A stretch of 17,916 bases of DNA from Bryobacterales bacterium (GTDB lineage: Bacteria; Cyanobacteriota; Vampirovibrionia; Obscuribacterales; Obscuribacteraceae): NCBI GenBank assembly GCA_903970295.1, contig CAJCHQ010000555.1, positions 1 through 17,916 on the forward strand. Reading direction: 5' to 3'. Both the position numbers and the translations under genes were made by a program. This document shows positions 6,600 to 13,651 of this stretch, piece after piece. Within the stretch, counting starts at the first letter, position 1, and each line of letters begins with the position of its first letter. Under the pieces are notes generated by a model. The model had not been told where the DNA came from, did not search any database, and worked only from the letters and a program-made list of their open reading frames with translations.

Positions 6600-6625
6600 T
6601 ATGCGGAATTAGTACCTGCCGCATA
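6600..6625. repeat. Inverted repeat at the left border of the RHS remnant
   Basis: TATGCGG (6600-6606) and CCGCATA (6619-6625) form perfect 7-bp arms around a 12-nt loop. YD-repeat coding similarity begins 2 bases after the right arm, so the repeat marks a boundary. No T-run or known recombination-site consensus accompanies it. Confidence 0.4.
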
Positions 6626-6626
6626 A

Positions 6627-7102
6627 CAGATAGTTCTCGATGCGAATGGTAATGTCACTAAGCTGACTTTTCCGAATGGAAGTACCGACCCTTTTGGACT
6701 GCAAGAAGGTCCACCAGGCGGCGATGTCAGCGATCCAATTCAGGATTGGAGAGGCATACCGGATCCACAAAATTCTCCGAATTTTAATTTGCCGGATTTT
6801 CCTCCACTTCCGAATTTTGACATCGGAAAATTGATGCAAAGCAATATCCATGGAATGGAAAGCCCTGCCCAATACCCATTCCAAATCCGTGGCCCACAAA
6901 TTAGCCTCGTATTGGGAAACAATGGCCCAACTTTTGGGCCAAGTGGGGATGGGGCTTTGGTGAAAATTTTCTCCCGTATCGGGGGATTGAGTGGGATCCA
7001 TGGGCGCAGCCGTATAAGCAACCGATACAGCCGTACATTCCTCAAAATCCGTTCTATCCCTCCGGACCAATCTTTGGTGATCCGAAAGGACCTATCGCAT
7101 GA
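6627..7102 (+). pseudogene. RHS/YD-repeat protein remnant: core junction plus C-terminal tip, frameshifted
   Basis: From 6630 the plus strand reads VLDANGNVTKLTFPNG, a YD-repeat signature, and passes within four residues to DPFGL, the motif that closes an RHS core just before its variable C-terminal tip. The core of several hundred residues normally between them is missing, as if internally deleted. A Pro/Asn-rich tip follows (IPDPQNSPNFNLPDFPPLP). After about 6905 the sensible frame changes: KWGWGFGENFLPYRGIEW and an Ile/Pro-rich tail ending GDPKGPIA at stop 7100-7102. No start codon precedes the YD segment (in-frame TAA at 6624). In intact relatives the tip is often a toxin; no toxin domain was recognised here. 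Confidence 0.6.
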
Positions 7103-7154
7103 AAATCCAGCTTTTAAGAGCTTCGTTCATAATGTATGGCATGGCACCTCAAAC

Positions 7155-7487
7155 ATGTTAATGGGCATTCGGATGCGTACAATACAACTATTAACGCTCG
7201 ACTCAATCGTGTCGATAAGTCTGACAGCTTTGATTATGGCGATTTCTCAAGCGGGCGAGGACTTTACGAACCCAATTTTGTCCGTCAGCATTGTAGCGAT
7301 TCAATTGCTGCTAATGTCCGTTTCCGTTTGCGTATTGCCATCCGCCTCTCGGACGGAAAAACGCAAGTTAGCCATCCTTTGCACTGTTATGTGCGGAATA
7401 GCAGTGCTCATCTCTCTCATAACCATCCAGCAGAATGTTAAAGCGCACCGCTGGGATAGCGGTGCACCAGGCTCGCCAAGCCGGTAA
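7155..7487 (+). CDS. Possible small membrane protein, unknown function
   Basis: This 110-residue frame starts at ATG 7155; ATGs at 7161 and 7173 are alternatives, and none has a clear Shine-Dalgarno. It contains three hydrophobic stretches, around SIVSISLTALIMAI, ILSVSIVAIQLLLMSVSVCVL and LAILCTVMCGIAVLISLITI, separated by short charged loops (SRTEKRKL). The same frame is open upstream, but there it is antisense-like or part of the RHS remnant. The gene would end 10 bases from the oppositely oriented frameshifted membrane gene. An immunity-protein role beside an RHS tip is a tempting idea but rests on position only. Confidence 0.35.
   Translation: MLMGIRMRTIQLLTLDSIVSISLTALIMAISQAGEDFTNPILSVSIVAIQLLLMSVSVCVLPSASRTEKRKLAILCTVMCGIAVLISLITIQQNVKAHRWDSGAPGSPSR
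7445..7465. terminator. Hairpin near the convergent gene ends
   Basis: GCACCGCT (7445-7452) pairs perfectly with AGCGGTGC (7458-7465) around a 5-nt loop. It overlaps the last codons of the plus-strand membrane ORF and lies beyond the 3' end (7498) of the minus-strand gene, so it could act as a bidirectional end structure. It lacks a U-run, so terminator function is tentative. Confidence 0.35.
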
Positions 7488-7497
7488 CTCCCGATAA

Positions 7498-8043
7498 CTA
7501 CGAGAAACCATCGTGCGTTTTCTCAATCTCTGAAGTTTTGTCAATCTCTGATTTTCGAAGCAGGAAGGATTGAAATACGTATTCAAGTTGTCCGTTGTCC
7601 GCACATTCAACATCGCAAACGCCTTTCGAAACCAACTGGTCGAGGACCGCTTGAGCTTCCGAAGGACGTAAGACCGACTAGAGTAACATCGGCAATTGTT
7701 AGGCGACCATTCAGTTTGCTCGCCGCCGCCAGGAGCGCGCGTTCGTTATAAAATTCCGCGATTGATCGAAGTTCCCTTGAGTGGAACCGAAAAATTGGAG
7801 CGCCAGTACCAGAACCAATGAGAAATAAAACGCTCCAGCCCAAAAGGCTCGACATCGTTGTTCCTCGACCTCCATCACAAATCTGACAAATTGCATAATG
7901 AGTCCGAATAGACACGGAATTGCTAAAATGATGCCTACGCCACATAGAGTTCGGTGTCGTTGTAACTGACCCGATCTTTGCGCTACTGATGCTAGGGCGT
8001 TGGCTGATACCGAATTCAACTCTTCAGACATGCCGAGCTTCAC
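7498..8043 (-). pseudogene. Two-TM membrane protein with cyanobacterial-style C-terminal helical domain, two compensating frameshifts
   Basis: The gene starts at ATG 8043 (or ATG 8031, MSEELNSVSANAL). The first frame gives two membrane segments (CGVGIILAIPCLFGLIMQFV and FYFSLVLVLALQFF). Between about 7800 and 7750 the sense passes to a second frame (IAEFYNERALLAAASKLNGR, then LTIADVTLVGL), which needs the loss of one base. At about 7669 one extra base returns it to the first frame: RPSEAQAVLDQLVSKGV, then EYVFQSFLLRK, ending at stop 7500-7498. The C-terminal part resembles small winged-helix-like domains at the end of cyanobacterial two-TM proteins, a family judgement from memory. The shifts cancel and the tail is conserved, so either decay is recent or the two indels are sequence errors. 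Confidence 0.65.
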
Positions 8044-8087
8044 TTCAAAGGATGTTTACCACTAACAGAAAATAGTATCACTTTCAT

Positions 8088-8455
8088 TCACGCCGAACTG
8101 CCTAAGGGTGCCGATTCGGTGCCACCTTGTGAGCCCACCAATCGATAAAGCGTCGCTCTGCTCATTCCCAAAGACTTCGCAATTTCCGTGCGTGGCTTTC
8201 CTTGCGCATCGAGTTCCTTTGCTAACTGAATCGTTTCCGATTTAAATTTGTCAGGGCAACCGCCAGTTCTTCCCTGACTCCGCGCTGATTCTAGTCCAGC
8301 TTTCGTTCTTTCCCTGATCAGGTCTCGCTCCATCTCGGAGATAGCGGCGATAACATGGAAAAAGCATTTGCCGGCCGGCGAGCTGGTGTCGATGCTTTCA
8401 TTTAACGACCGGAAGATGACACCCTTATCCTTCAGCTCGTTGACGATATCGATGG
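8088..8455 (-). pseudogene. Serine recombinase (resolvase/invertase), C-terminal fragment
   Basis: Read on the minus strand from about 8455, the frame gives VNELKDKGVIFRSLNESIDT, SPAGKCFFHVIAAISEMERD and LIRERTKAGLESARSQGR, the second half of the resolvase catalytic domain and its long E-helix. It ends in a Hin-type helix-turn-helix (AKSLGMSRATLYRLV) at stop 8088. The N-terminal part with the catalytic serine is missing: at about 8455 the sequence changes abruptly to YD-repeat coding DNA on the other strand. An ATG at 8333 gives an 81-residue ORF, but it lies inside the catalytic domain and is not a true start. The fragment cannot be a working recombinase. Confidence 0.85.
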
Positions 8456-8640
8456 GATTTTCGAGCTACGACAACAGCGGAAATTTGACCAGTGACGGGA
8501 CCAACTCATTCGCGTACGACGCGGAAAATCGTCTGATAACAACCAATAGCACTGCCATAGCCTATGATGCGCTAAGCAGCTTGTCCTCCGATAATTCTGG
8601 TCGCGCTTGGTCGTGGTTCGGAGACAATCTTGTTACAGAG
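8456..8640 (+). pseudogene. RHS/YD-repeat fragment
   Basis: On the plus strand the frame reads SSYDNSGNLTSDGTNSFAYD followed by AENRLITTNSTAIAYDALS, two consecutive YD repeats of the RHS family, then a degenerate stretch (RAWSWFGDNLV) that fades near 8640. It has no start codon or core context of its own and is flanked on both sides by serine-recombinase fragments on the opposite strand. It may come from the same RHS gene as the remnant at 6627-7102, which has lost its core. Confidence 0.75.
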
Positions 8641-8699
8641 CGTTCAAGTCGAAGTTTCTGGTTCAGCGAATGGAGAATGAATTTGAGCCGACGCCGACT

Positions 8700-8942
8700 T
8701 CATTTCGAGCCCACTTTGCTGCGTTTGACTATCGCTGTGACAGTTTTTTTGTCGATCTGCAATTCGTGACTTATCCAGCGATAACTTCGGCCCTCATCAA
8801 TCAGCTTCAACACATTCTCTGCGTACTTGTCACTCGGATTCTGACCTTTATGCCGACCCAGCCTCTTGCCGCGCGCCTTCGCCGCAGCCAATCCAGATCG
8901 GGTGCGCTCGGCTATCAAATCCCGCTCGAACTGGGATAAGAC
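8700..8942 (-). pseudogene. Second serine recombinase, C-terminal fragment
   Basis: The minus-strand frame from 8942 reads VLSQFERDLIAERTRSGLAA, the resolvase E-helix, then KARGKRLGRHKGQ and a helix-turn-helix (YRWISHELQIDKKTVTAIV) to stop 8700. The frame is open further upstream, but similarity stops sharply at 8942, where a different coding remnant begins on the plus strand. The sequence differs clearly from the recombinase fragment at 8088-8455, so it comes from a separate element and not a duplication. The catalytic N-terminal domain is absent. Confidence 0.85.
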
Positions 8943-9062
8943 AGCTGGAACGTTTCGGTTATTGCCCAAACAGGCAGTCAGTTTGACCAGAGTACGGCAC
9001 AGGGCAAGATGATTGCCGGAGTTCTGCCACCGGCCCAGCAGGCGGCTTACCATCGGAGGTAG
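8943..9062 (+). pseudogene. Short coding-like remnant of an unknown gene
   Basis: The plus-strand frame from 8943 to stop TAG 9060-9062 reads SWNVSVIAQTGSQFDQSTAQ followed by GKMIAGVLPPAQQAAYHRR. Its composition is protein-like and it starts exactly where the recombinase similarity on the other strand ends. It looks like the 3' end of a lost gene joined at that breakpoint. I do not recognise the family. Confidence 0.3.
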
Positions 9063-9091
9063 ATCGAAGACGCAAACACATTGGCGTTGCC

Positions 9092-9687
9092 TCACTGGAC
9101 TTCTGTTCGACTTGTTGTTAATTCCCCGGGCAAGAATTCGATCATAAGCGCACTCGCTAAGTTTCGAGGGCTAATACCTGACTTGAGCCGCTTCTGAGCG
9201 GCGGCCACAATCTTCGAGTGCATGTTGGCAGACTTTTGCTGGCGAGCGAGCGCACTGGCTGCCTTCCTCGACACCGATTTTGCCGCCCGTCCGCGTTTGA
9301 TGTCAGGTTCTAGTTGTTCACCGCACTCTGCACGCAGCTCGCCACCATTTAGGAGCAGCGCATTGAACACGGCGGCTTCGAGGTTCTTCTCGCGGATGTT
9401 CTCCCTTATGCGGATTATTCTCCAGAGAATCCCGAACATCTCCGCGTCTAGCTTCGAAAGGGGTTTGTCATTGAGAACTTTTGTCTTGAGGGCATTGCTA
9501 TGACGTCGTGGCTTACGTGTGATCAACCACAAATAATTGCCGGCCTTAGGGCGAGCGGGATTTGACGTTTGCGGAAGTGTTTCACAACCTTCTCTTCTGT
9601 GCGTGCCAGCAGATAGAGGCTTGTTTCGGTGACAGTATATCCATAACTGTCATAGTCCTTTGGAACCCATTTCCACTCTTTGGACAA
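9092..9687 (-). pseudogene. Unknown basic protein, frameshifted
   Basis: A TTG start at 9687 has AAGGAG (9701-9696) 8 nt upstream. The first frame reads LSKEWKWVPKDYDSYGYTVT and EKVVKHFRKRQIPLALRPA before a stop at 9525-9523. Near 9541-9545 the sense passes to the frame giving GNYLWLITRKPRRHSNALKT and 140 further residues to stop 9092. The fused product would be about 197 residues, strongly basic, mostly helical, with an Ala/Lys/Arg-rich stretch (KSVSRKAASALARQQKS) and ISPRNLASALMIEF near the end. It could bind DNA and may belong with the recombinase remnants, but the family is not recognised. Alternatively the second frame alone, starting within it, is a separate 146-residue gene. Confidence 0.5.
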
Positions 9688-9787
9688 ACAGCGATCTCCT
9701 TAAAATGACTACAAATTGACTACACATGATGTCTGGCTACGCCCAAAAATCATGTTAGCGAAACGCTTGAAACTGTCTACTGGTGAT

Positions 9788-9864
9788 TGGTCGGGACGAC
9801 AGGATTTGAACCTGCGACCTACTGCTCCCAAAGCAGCCGCGCTACCAAGCTGCGCTACGTCCCG
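9788..9864 (-). tRNA. tRNA-Pro (anticodon UGG)
   Basis: The acceptor arms CGGGACG (9864-9858) and CGTCCCG (9798-9792) pair perfectly, followed by A73 and an encoded CCA (9790-9788). The anticodon arm is GCTGC-TTTGGGA-GCAGT, with anticodon TGG. The D arm has GCGC/GCGC around AGCTTGGTA and the T loop is TTCAAAT. The sequence is very close to standard bacterial tRNA-Pro(UGG), unlike the atypical array at 5609-6014. It borders the decayed region, as tRNA genes used as integration sites often do, but no duplicated 3' end was found. Confidence 0.96.
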
Positions 9865-9892
9865 AAACGGCTTATACGCCACAACTCAGTTT

Positions 9893-9901
9893 AATATAGC
9901 A
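9893..9901 (-). promoter_or_regulatory. Extended -10 promoter for tRNA-Pro
   Basis: The minus strand reads TGCTATATT (9901-9893), an extended -10 (TGn plus TATATT), about 28 nt before the tRNA-Pro 5' end. That would give a leader of about 20 nt. No good -35 is seen, which is tolerated with an extended -10. Confidence 0.4.
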
Positions 9902-10020
9902 CGGACCTTTGTCCTGGCTCCAGCTGGCGTTAAGCTTGCTGCCGCAATCCGTCCAGGCAGGCACACGGCGTGCTGACCAAATTAATCCCATTTGCCATGC
10001 TGCCCCTGCCACTGGCCGCC

Positions 10021-11997
10021 CTACGGCACGAACTGCGGCGTATCTTGCGCTTCGTCGACCGACTCTTTCTTAATGAACGCTGTCTGCCCAGTAGCTAGCT
10101 GCACTTTCACCTTGCCATCCTTGGCGTTGCCAAGCACTACCAGGCGTTCACCGGCGTGGGATGAGCCCAGCGAGTGTTCGTGTTCGTCGGTCAAGCCTTC
10201 GGTCTTATTAACTGTAATCGTGTTATAGGCATCAGGCGTTTTGTAGTCGACCAGTCCGCCATAAATGAAGCCCCTCTGTCCGTTCACTTTGATTTTGTAC
10301 CAGCCGTTGCTCTTACCGATGACAACAATCTTCGCACCGCGTGGAATCGTTGTGATCTGCTTGTAACCTGCTCCTGGCCCCGATCGCACTTTCACCTGGG
10401 CATTGCCGTTAGCGACGCTGGCTGTCACTCCCGCCTGTTTTTCTTCTCCAGGTGCAGCTTGTGTAGCATCTTCTTTCGGGGTTTCAGCGGGAGGGGCACC
10501 ATTCTCGATACCACCAGGCTGCATCATTGCCACGTCGGTTTTCGACTTGTCTTTAGATTTGTCTTTCGACTTGCTCGCGTCGTCTTTTTTCTGCGCGGTT
10601 TCATCAGACTTTTTATCCGGGGATTTCTGGGCGTTGATTATGCTTTCAACACCGTCAGTTTTTGTCGGTGCGCCAGTTGTGGCTCCTGTCCCCGCGGCTG
10701 CGGTGAGAGCAGCGTTCGCCGCTCCTGAAGTGTCTACAGGAGCCGTCGCTGTCGTTGTTGTCGTGTCGGCAGGTGTGTCAATCTTGGTGCTTGCCAGCTC
10801 TGAGCCTTTATCGCCAGTTGTCTGAACAGCATTTGAGACTACCCAACTGTTACCGCTCGGTGATTTAGCTAAAGTAATCACGAAGCTGGAATCTTTATTC
10901 GCCAACTCGTATTCAAAAGATTGATTACTCACCGCTTGTTCGTGACGATGTCGGCGTGAACGTCCGGATGTGGCTGCCGGTGCTCCGCCGTTCGAGCCCT
11001 TTAAAGCGATCGTGTATTCGGGCGGCGAAGTGTTTTCTGGTCTCTTCCTATTGACTAACGCCAACCCGGATTTTCCTAAAACATTTTCGTACTGAGAAAT
11101 TTGACCGGGCACATACAAGCACTTAGCCACCGCATATAGTGCAGCGAGCTGACTCTTGCCCGGGGGCGCAGCTGCATCGTAATGGTCGTTATTCCAGACC
11201 AGAGTGCCGTGCACTGTTTCATCAGTCAAGCTGTCTGGCAGTTTGCCGGCAGCACTGAAGATCTTTTCGGCTGTGCCTAACGAATAGATTGAATAATCCA
11301 GGTTGATGTCGCGATTGTTTGTGGCAAAGCTGGCGACGCCATCCGCTTTGATATCGGGCAGAGTTTTCGCAGTGCGGTCGACGACGTCGTCAGGAAGCAA
11401 TGCAAAGGCCCGCAGCAAAGGTTTGTGAGCACTTTGACCGGCCGTGTGTCCGATCATAACCAGGACCGGCGCAGCAGACTCACCGACTGTTTTGGCGCTG
11501 TCAAAAACTTCCATGTTTGGCAAAGAGCTAATCTTGGCGCCGGAATTGCTTTTCAAAATCAAATAGTCGCTGGCTTGTAATACCGTGTCTATTTCAACAA
11601 CCGATATTCCTTTAGTCAGCTCAAAAACGTGAACTTCGAACGCCGATTCAGAGAGACCTTCTTGCAACTTTTTCATAAGTTCAGGCGTGGGCAGAGTGCC
11701 GTTTTGCTTAAGAAAGTTTTTTACAGCCTCATCCAGCTCGGCAGTTGCCTGGCGGGCATCTGCAGGGTTTTTAGGACCGGCGGCGACACGCTTCGCGACC
11801 CTGGCCAGGGCCTTGCCTGGGTCGACGAAACTGGGTGCTAGGGCTGCAGCGACTCCCCAAATCAGCAACAATCCAAAAAATACGCCGACAAAAATCTTAA
11901 AACCAATCGGAATTGGTTTGCGGTCAAACTTATGGCCGCAGTTATTGCAGGTCTTAGCTGCTACGGAATTTCTTTGATTACATCCTGGACAACGCAT
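10021..11997 (-). CDS. Zinc-ribbon, membrane-anchored protein with two C-terminal SH3-like domains
   Basis: This 658-residue protein begins with a zinc ribbon (C3, C6, C17, C20 in CPGC and CNNC), a short basic stretch and one membrane helix (about 31-55). The large middle part (about 60-400) has no domain I recognise. A Thr/Ala-rich linker and a Lys/Asp/Ser-rich linker (about 410-520, with SKDKSKDKSKT) follow. Residues 524-586 are a bacterial SH3 domain (VKVRSGPGAGYKQITTIPRG, then NGWYKIKVNG); about 589-650 form a second, more divergent SH3-like repeat. With the ribbon inside the cell, most of the protein lies in the periplasm, where SH3 domains commonly bind peptidoglycan or peptides. A role at the cell wall is inferred. 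The ATG at 11997 has no Shine-Dalgarno and is chosen because the zinc ribbon begins there. It stands alone, divergent from the aldolase. Confidence 0.8.
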   Translation of the reverse strand: MRCPGCNQRNSVAAKTCNNCGHKFDRKPIPIGFKIFVGVFFGLLLIWGVAAALAPSFVDPGKALARVAKRVAAGPKNPADARQATAELDEAVKNFLKQNGTLPTPELMKKLQEGLSESAFEVHVFELTKGISVVEIDTVLQASDYLILKSNSGAKISSLPNMEVFDSAKTVGESAAPVLVMIGHTAGQSAHKPLLRAFALLPDDVVDRTAKTLPDIKADGVASFATNNRDINLDYSIYSLGTAEKIFSAAGKLPDSLTDETVHGTLVWNNDHYDAAAPPGKSQLAALYAVAKCLYVPGQISQYENVLGKSGLALVNRKRPENTSPPEYTIALKGSNGGAPAATSGRSRRHRHEQAVSNQSFEYELANKDSSFVITLAKSPSGNSWVVSNAVQTTGDKGSELASTKIDTPADTTTTTATAPVDTSGAANAALTAAAGTGATTGAPTKTDGVESIINAQKSPDKKSDETAQKKDDASKSKDKSKDKSKTDVAMMQPGGIENGAPPAETPKEDATQAAPGEEKQAGVTASVANGNAQVKVRSGPGAGYKQITTIPRGAKIVVIGKSNGWYKIKVNGQRGFIYGGLVDYKTPDAYNTITVNKTEGLTDEHEHSLGSSHAGERLVVLGNAKDGKVKVQLATGQTAFIKKESVDEAQDTPQFVP

Positions 11998-12241
11998 GCT
12001 TTATTTTCGAGCCGTCTAGCCATTTCGCTCGTGTCAACTATTTTAGGGCAACGATTGCATTGATACTTCTATCGTCATGAGAGTGTCATTGCATGAGCTT
12101 TTCATCATTGTTCGCGTCAGACTTTGCAGATTTTTGCCTGTACAGCTACTTATTCCTATGCTCTGATAGTCTACTCGATATAATAACGTGCCATAAACAT
12201 TTATAAACTCTTGAGGACGAAAGAGCGCCGAGGCAGAGCAT
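11998..12241. other. Divergent intergenic region
   Basis: These 244 bases separate the divergently transcribed SH3 protein and aldolase genes, so both promoters should lie here. A consensus TATAAT for the plus strand is at 12179-12184. On the minus strand TTGACA occurs at about 12032-12037, but no matching -10 was found at normal spacing. Confidence 0.4.
12179..12184 (+). promoter_or_regulatory. Consensus -10 box upstream of the aldolase-phosphatase pair
   Basis: TATAAT lies 57 bases before the aldolase TTG start, in AT-rich DNA. The -35 at 17-nt spacing (around 12156-12161) is poor, so an activator or a weak promoter is likely. It would give a leader of about 50 nt. Confidence 0.4.
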
Positions 12242-12955
12242 TTGAAACCCGAAATCGATGAATATCAGAGCCGTTGCGAGCTGATTGAAGTGGCGCGGCA
12301 ATGCTACGCAAAAGGCTACATATGTGGACTAGAGGGCAATTTCAGTCTTCGACTTGCAGACAATTTGCTGCTTACGACCCCAAGGGGGACGTGTAAAGCA
12401 CGTCTTCACCAAGATGAACTGGTGTTAACCGATATGTCGGGCAAACCCGTGTCGGCTGGGCAGCCTTCAACCGAATTAAAGATGCATCTGATCGCTTACG
12501 AAAAGCGACCTGACATTCGCGCGGTCTTGCACGCACATCCAGTTACCGCTGTCGGATTGACCGTTGCCGGTATCAGTCTGGAAACTCCAATTCTTCCCGA
12601 AGTTGTTTGCACTCTGGGTGGAATACCTACGGCACCGTATGCGACACCAAGCACAGATGAGATTCCGGAGAGTATTTCTTCGCTGGTCGAGCGTTTTGAC
12701 GCTTTGATGTTGGATCATCACGGTGCTCTGCTGCTAGGGTCAGACTTGTGGGATGCATTTTACAAACTGGAAACAGTCGAACACTTTGCCCAGACTTTGA
12801 TAGTTGCCTATCAAGTTGGGCGCCCGATCGAACTTACTAAAGAACAGGTAGATAAGCTCAATAGCGTCAAGTCGATTTACGTTAAGCCTGAAATCAAGTC
12901 CGCAGCGGCTGAAACTGTAACTTCCCAGTCGAGCGGCAGAGGTGAATCCAGATGA
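12242..12955 (+). CDS. Class II aldolase/adducin family protein (FucA/AraD-like)
   Basis: This 237-residue protein is close to the usual family length. Family hallmarks are visible: GNFS at 32-35 (phosphate binding), E78 in STELKMH, the zinc ligands H97 and H99 in VLHAHP, and H159/H160 in LDHHG. Members use zinc to cleave or epimerise phosphorylated sugars such as fuculose- or ribulose-phosphate, and some act in methionine salvage; the exact substrate cannot be told. The start is TTG 12242 with GAGG (12230-12233) 8 nt upstream; an in-frame stop at 12212 leaves little alternative, and the nearby ATG at 12258 is out of frame. The stop overlaps the next start as ATGA, so the histidine phosphatase is translationally coupled. 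It is probably cytosolic. Confidence 0.88.
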   Translation: MKPEIDEYQSRCELIEVARQCYAKGYICGLEGNFSLRLADNLLLTTPRGTCKARLHQDELVLTDMSGKPVSAGQPSTELKMHLIAYEKRPDIRAVLHAHPVTAVGLTVAGISLETPILPEVVCTLGGIPTAPYATPSTDEIPESISSLVERFDALMLDHHGALLLGSDLWDAFYKLETVEHFAQTLIVAYQVGRPIELTKEQVDKLNSVKSIYVKPEIKSAAAETVTSQSSGRGESR

Positions 12956-13641
12956 CCTCTGAAACTCCGGGCTCAGGCGGGGCGACGGCGGCCAAAGCAG
13001 AGGCGGCAAAACGCGAGCCCCTGCATCCGGAAGAAATAGTGACGAGCATCTTTCTCGTGCGCCACGGTCATACGCGTGCTACTGAGACAGGAAAACTCTA
13101 TACAGACCCTGCCGCTGAACTGACTGATGTCGGACGTGAACAGGCTAAAGATGCTGGTCTCTGGCTCAAGGACAGAGAGATCAACCTGCTTCTCTCGAGC
13201 ACTTCGAAGCGTGTCTTCACTAGTGCCGAAATTGTCGGCAGTGTTCTTGCATTGCCACCTATTGCAGTACCTGGACTGGATGAGTGGCATGTAGGCGAGT
13301 GGGATGGGCGCACTTATGTCGACATAAAAGCAGAGCATCCCGACTTGTATAAAGCCTGGTCCAGTGACCCGATCGCCAATCGACCGCCGGGTGGCGAGTC
13401 AATCTCGGATGTTTTTCAGCGGACACAATTAAAACTGGCCGAAATACTGCAGGCGAATTCCGGAAAGACAATAGCTTTGATCACGCATGCCGGAATTATT
13501 CGTTCCTTTGTTGTTCACGCTTTGGGCATGCCGATTGTCAATTTCTGGCGTGTCAGCATTCCGGTGGGTACGATCACTCAGATCGATTTCAGCCCCAGTT
13601 TTGCCACTGTGCAATTTATGGCACACAAACCAAATTCTTAA
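12952..13641 (+). CDS. Histidine phosphatase (phosphoglycerate mutase superfamily)
   Basis: This 229-residue protein starts at ATG 12952, overlapping the aldolase stop by 4 nt. After a variable Ala/Lys/Glu-rich N-terminus of about 30 residues, the phosphatase core shows R37-H38-G39 (FLVRHGHT, phospho-histidine H38), R87 in SKRVFTSAEI, the acid E111 in GLDEWHVGEWDG, and the second histidine H179 in LITHAGIIRS. This pattern fits CobC/GpmB-like small-molecule phosphatases; the family also contains mutases, so the activity is inferred. Coupling with the aldolase suggests both act on one phosphorylated sugar, or that the phosphatase removes a side product. Its stop is 10 bases from the convergent Spy/CpxP-like gene, with no terminator between. 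Confidence 0.9.
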   Translation: MTSETPGSGGATAAKAEAAKREPLHPEEIVTSIFLVRHGHTRATETGKLYTDPAAELTDVGREQAKDAGLWLKDREINLLLSSTSKRVFTSAEIVGSVLALPPIAVPGLDEWHVGEWDGRTYVDIKAEHPDLYKAWSSDPIANRPPGGESISDVFQRTQLKLAEILQANSGKTIALITHAGIIRSFVVHALGMPIVNFWRVSIPVGTITQIDFSPSFATVQFMAHKPNS

Positions 13642-13651
13642 CTGCTATTTG

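Larger units (their letters stand above)
6015..6626. other. Largely non-coding stretch between the tRNA array and RHS remnant
   Basis: No ordinary-size gene is credible here. It contains a possible 38-codon plus-strand ORF fragment (6197-6313), a 25-codon minus-strand ORF with a strong ribosome binding site (6389-6466), and an inverted repeat at its right border (6600-6625). The rest is AT-rich with stops in all frames, as expected for decayed or intergenic DNA. Confidence 0.4.

Noticed and set aside
6600..6625. Inverted repeat as an integron attC site
   Set aside because: It lacks the paired R and L boxes and the terminal core sequence, and no integrase is present.
6609..7070. Minus-strand frame of 153 codons opposite the RHS remnant
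   Set aside because: It has Trp/Ile/Arg-rich, shadow-like composition, while the plus strand carries clear YD and DPFGL motifs.
8607..8939. Plus-strand frame of 110 codons across the second recombinase
   Set aside because: The opposite strand encodes an unmistakable resolvase E-helix and HTH; this frame is its shadow.
9788..9864. tRNA-Pro as an attachment site with a duplicated 3' end inside the window
   Set aside because: No second copy of the tRNA 3' end and no tyrosine integrase were found in the window.
13642..13651. Terminator between the convergent phosphatase and Spy/CpxP-like genes
   Set aside because: Only 10 bases separate the stops and no hairpin with a U-run is present in either direction.
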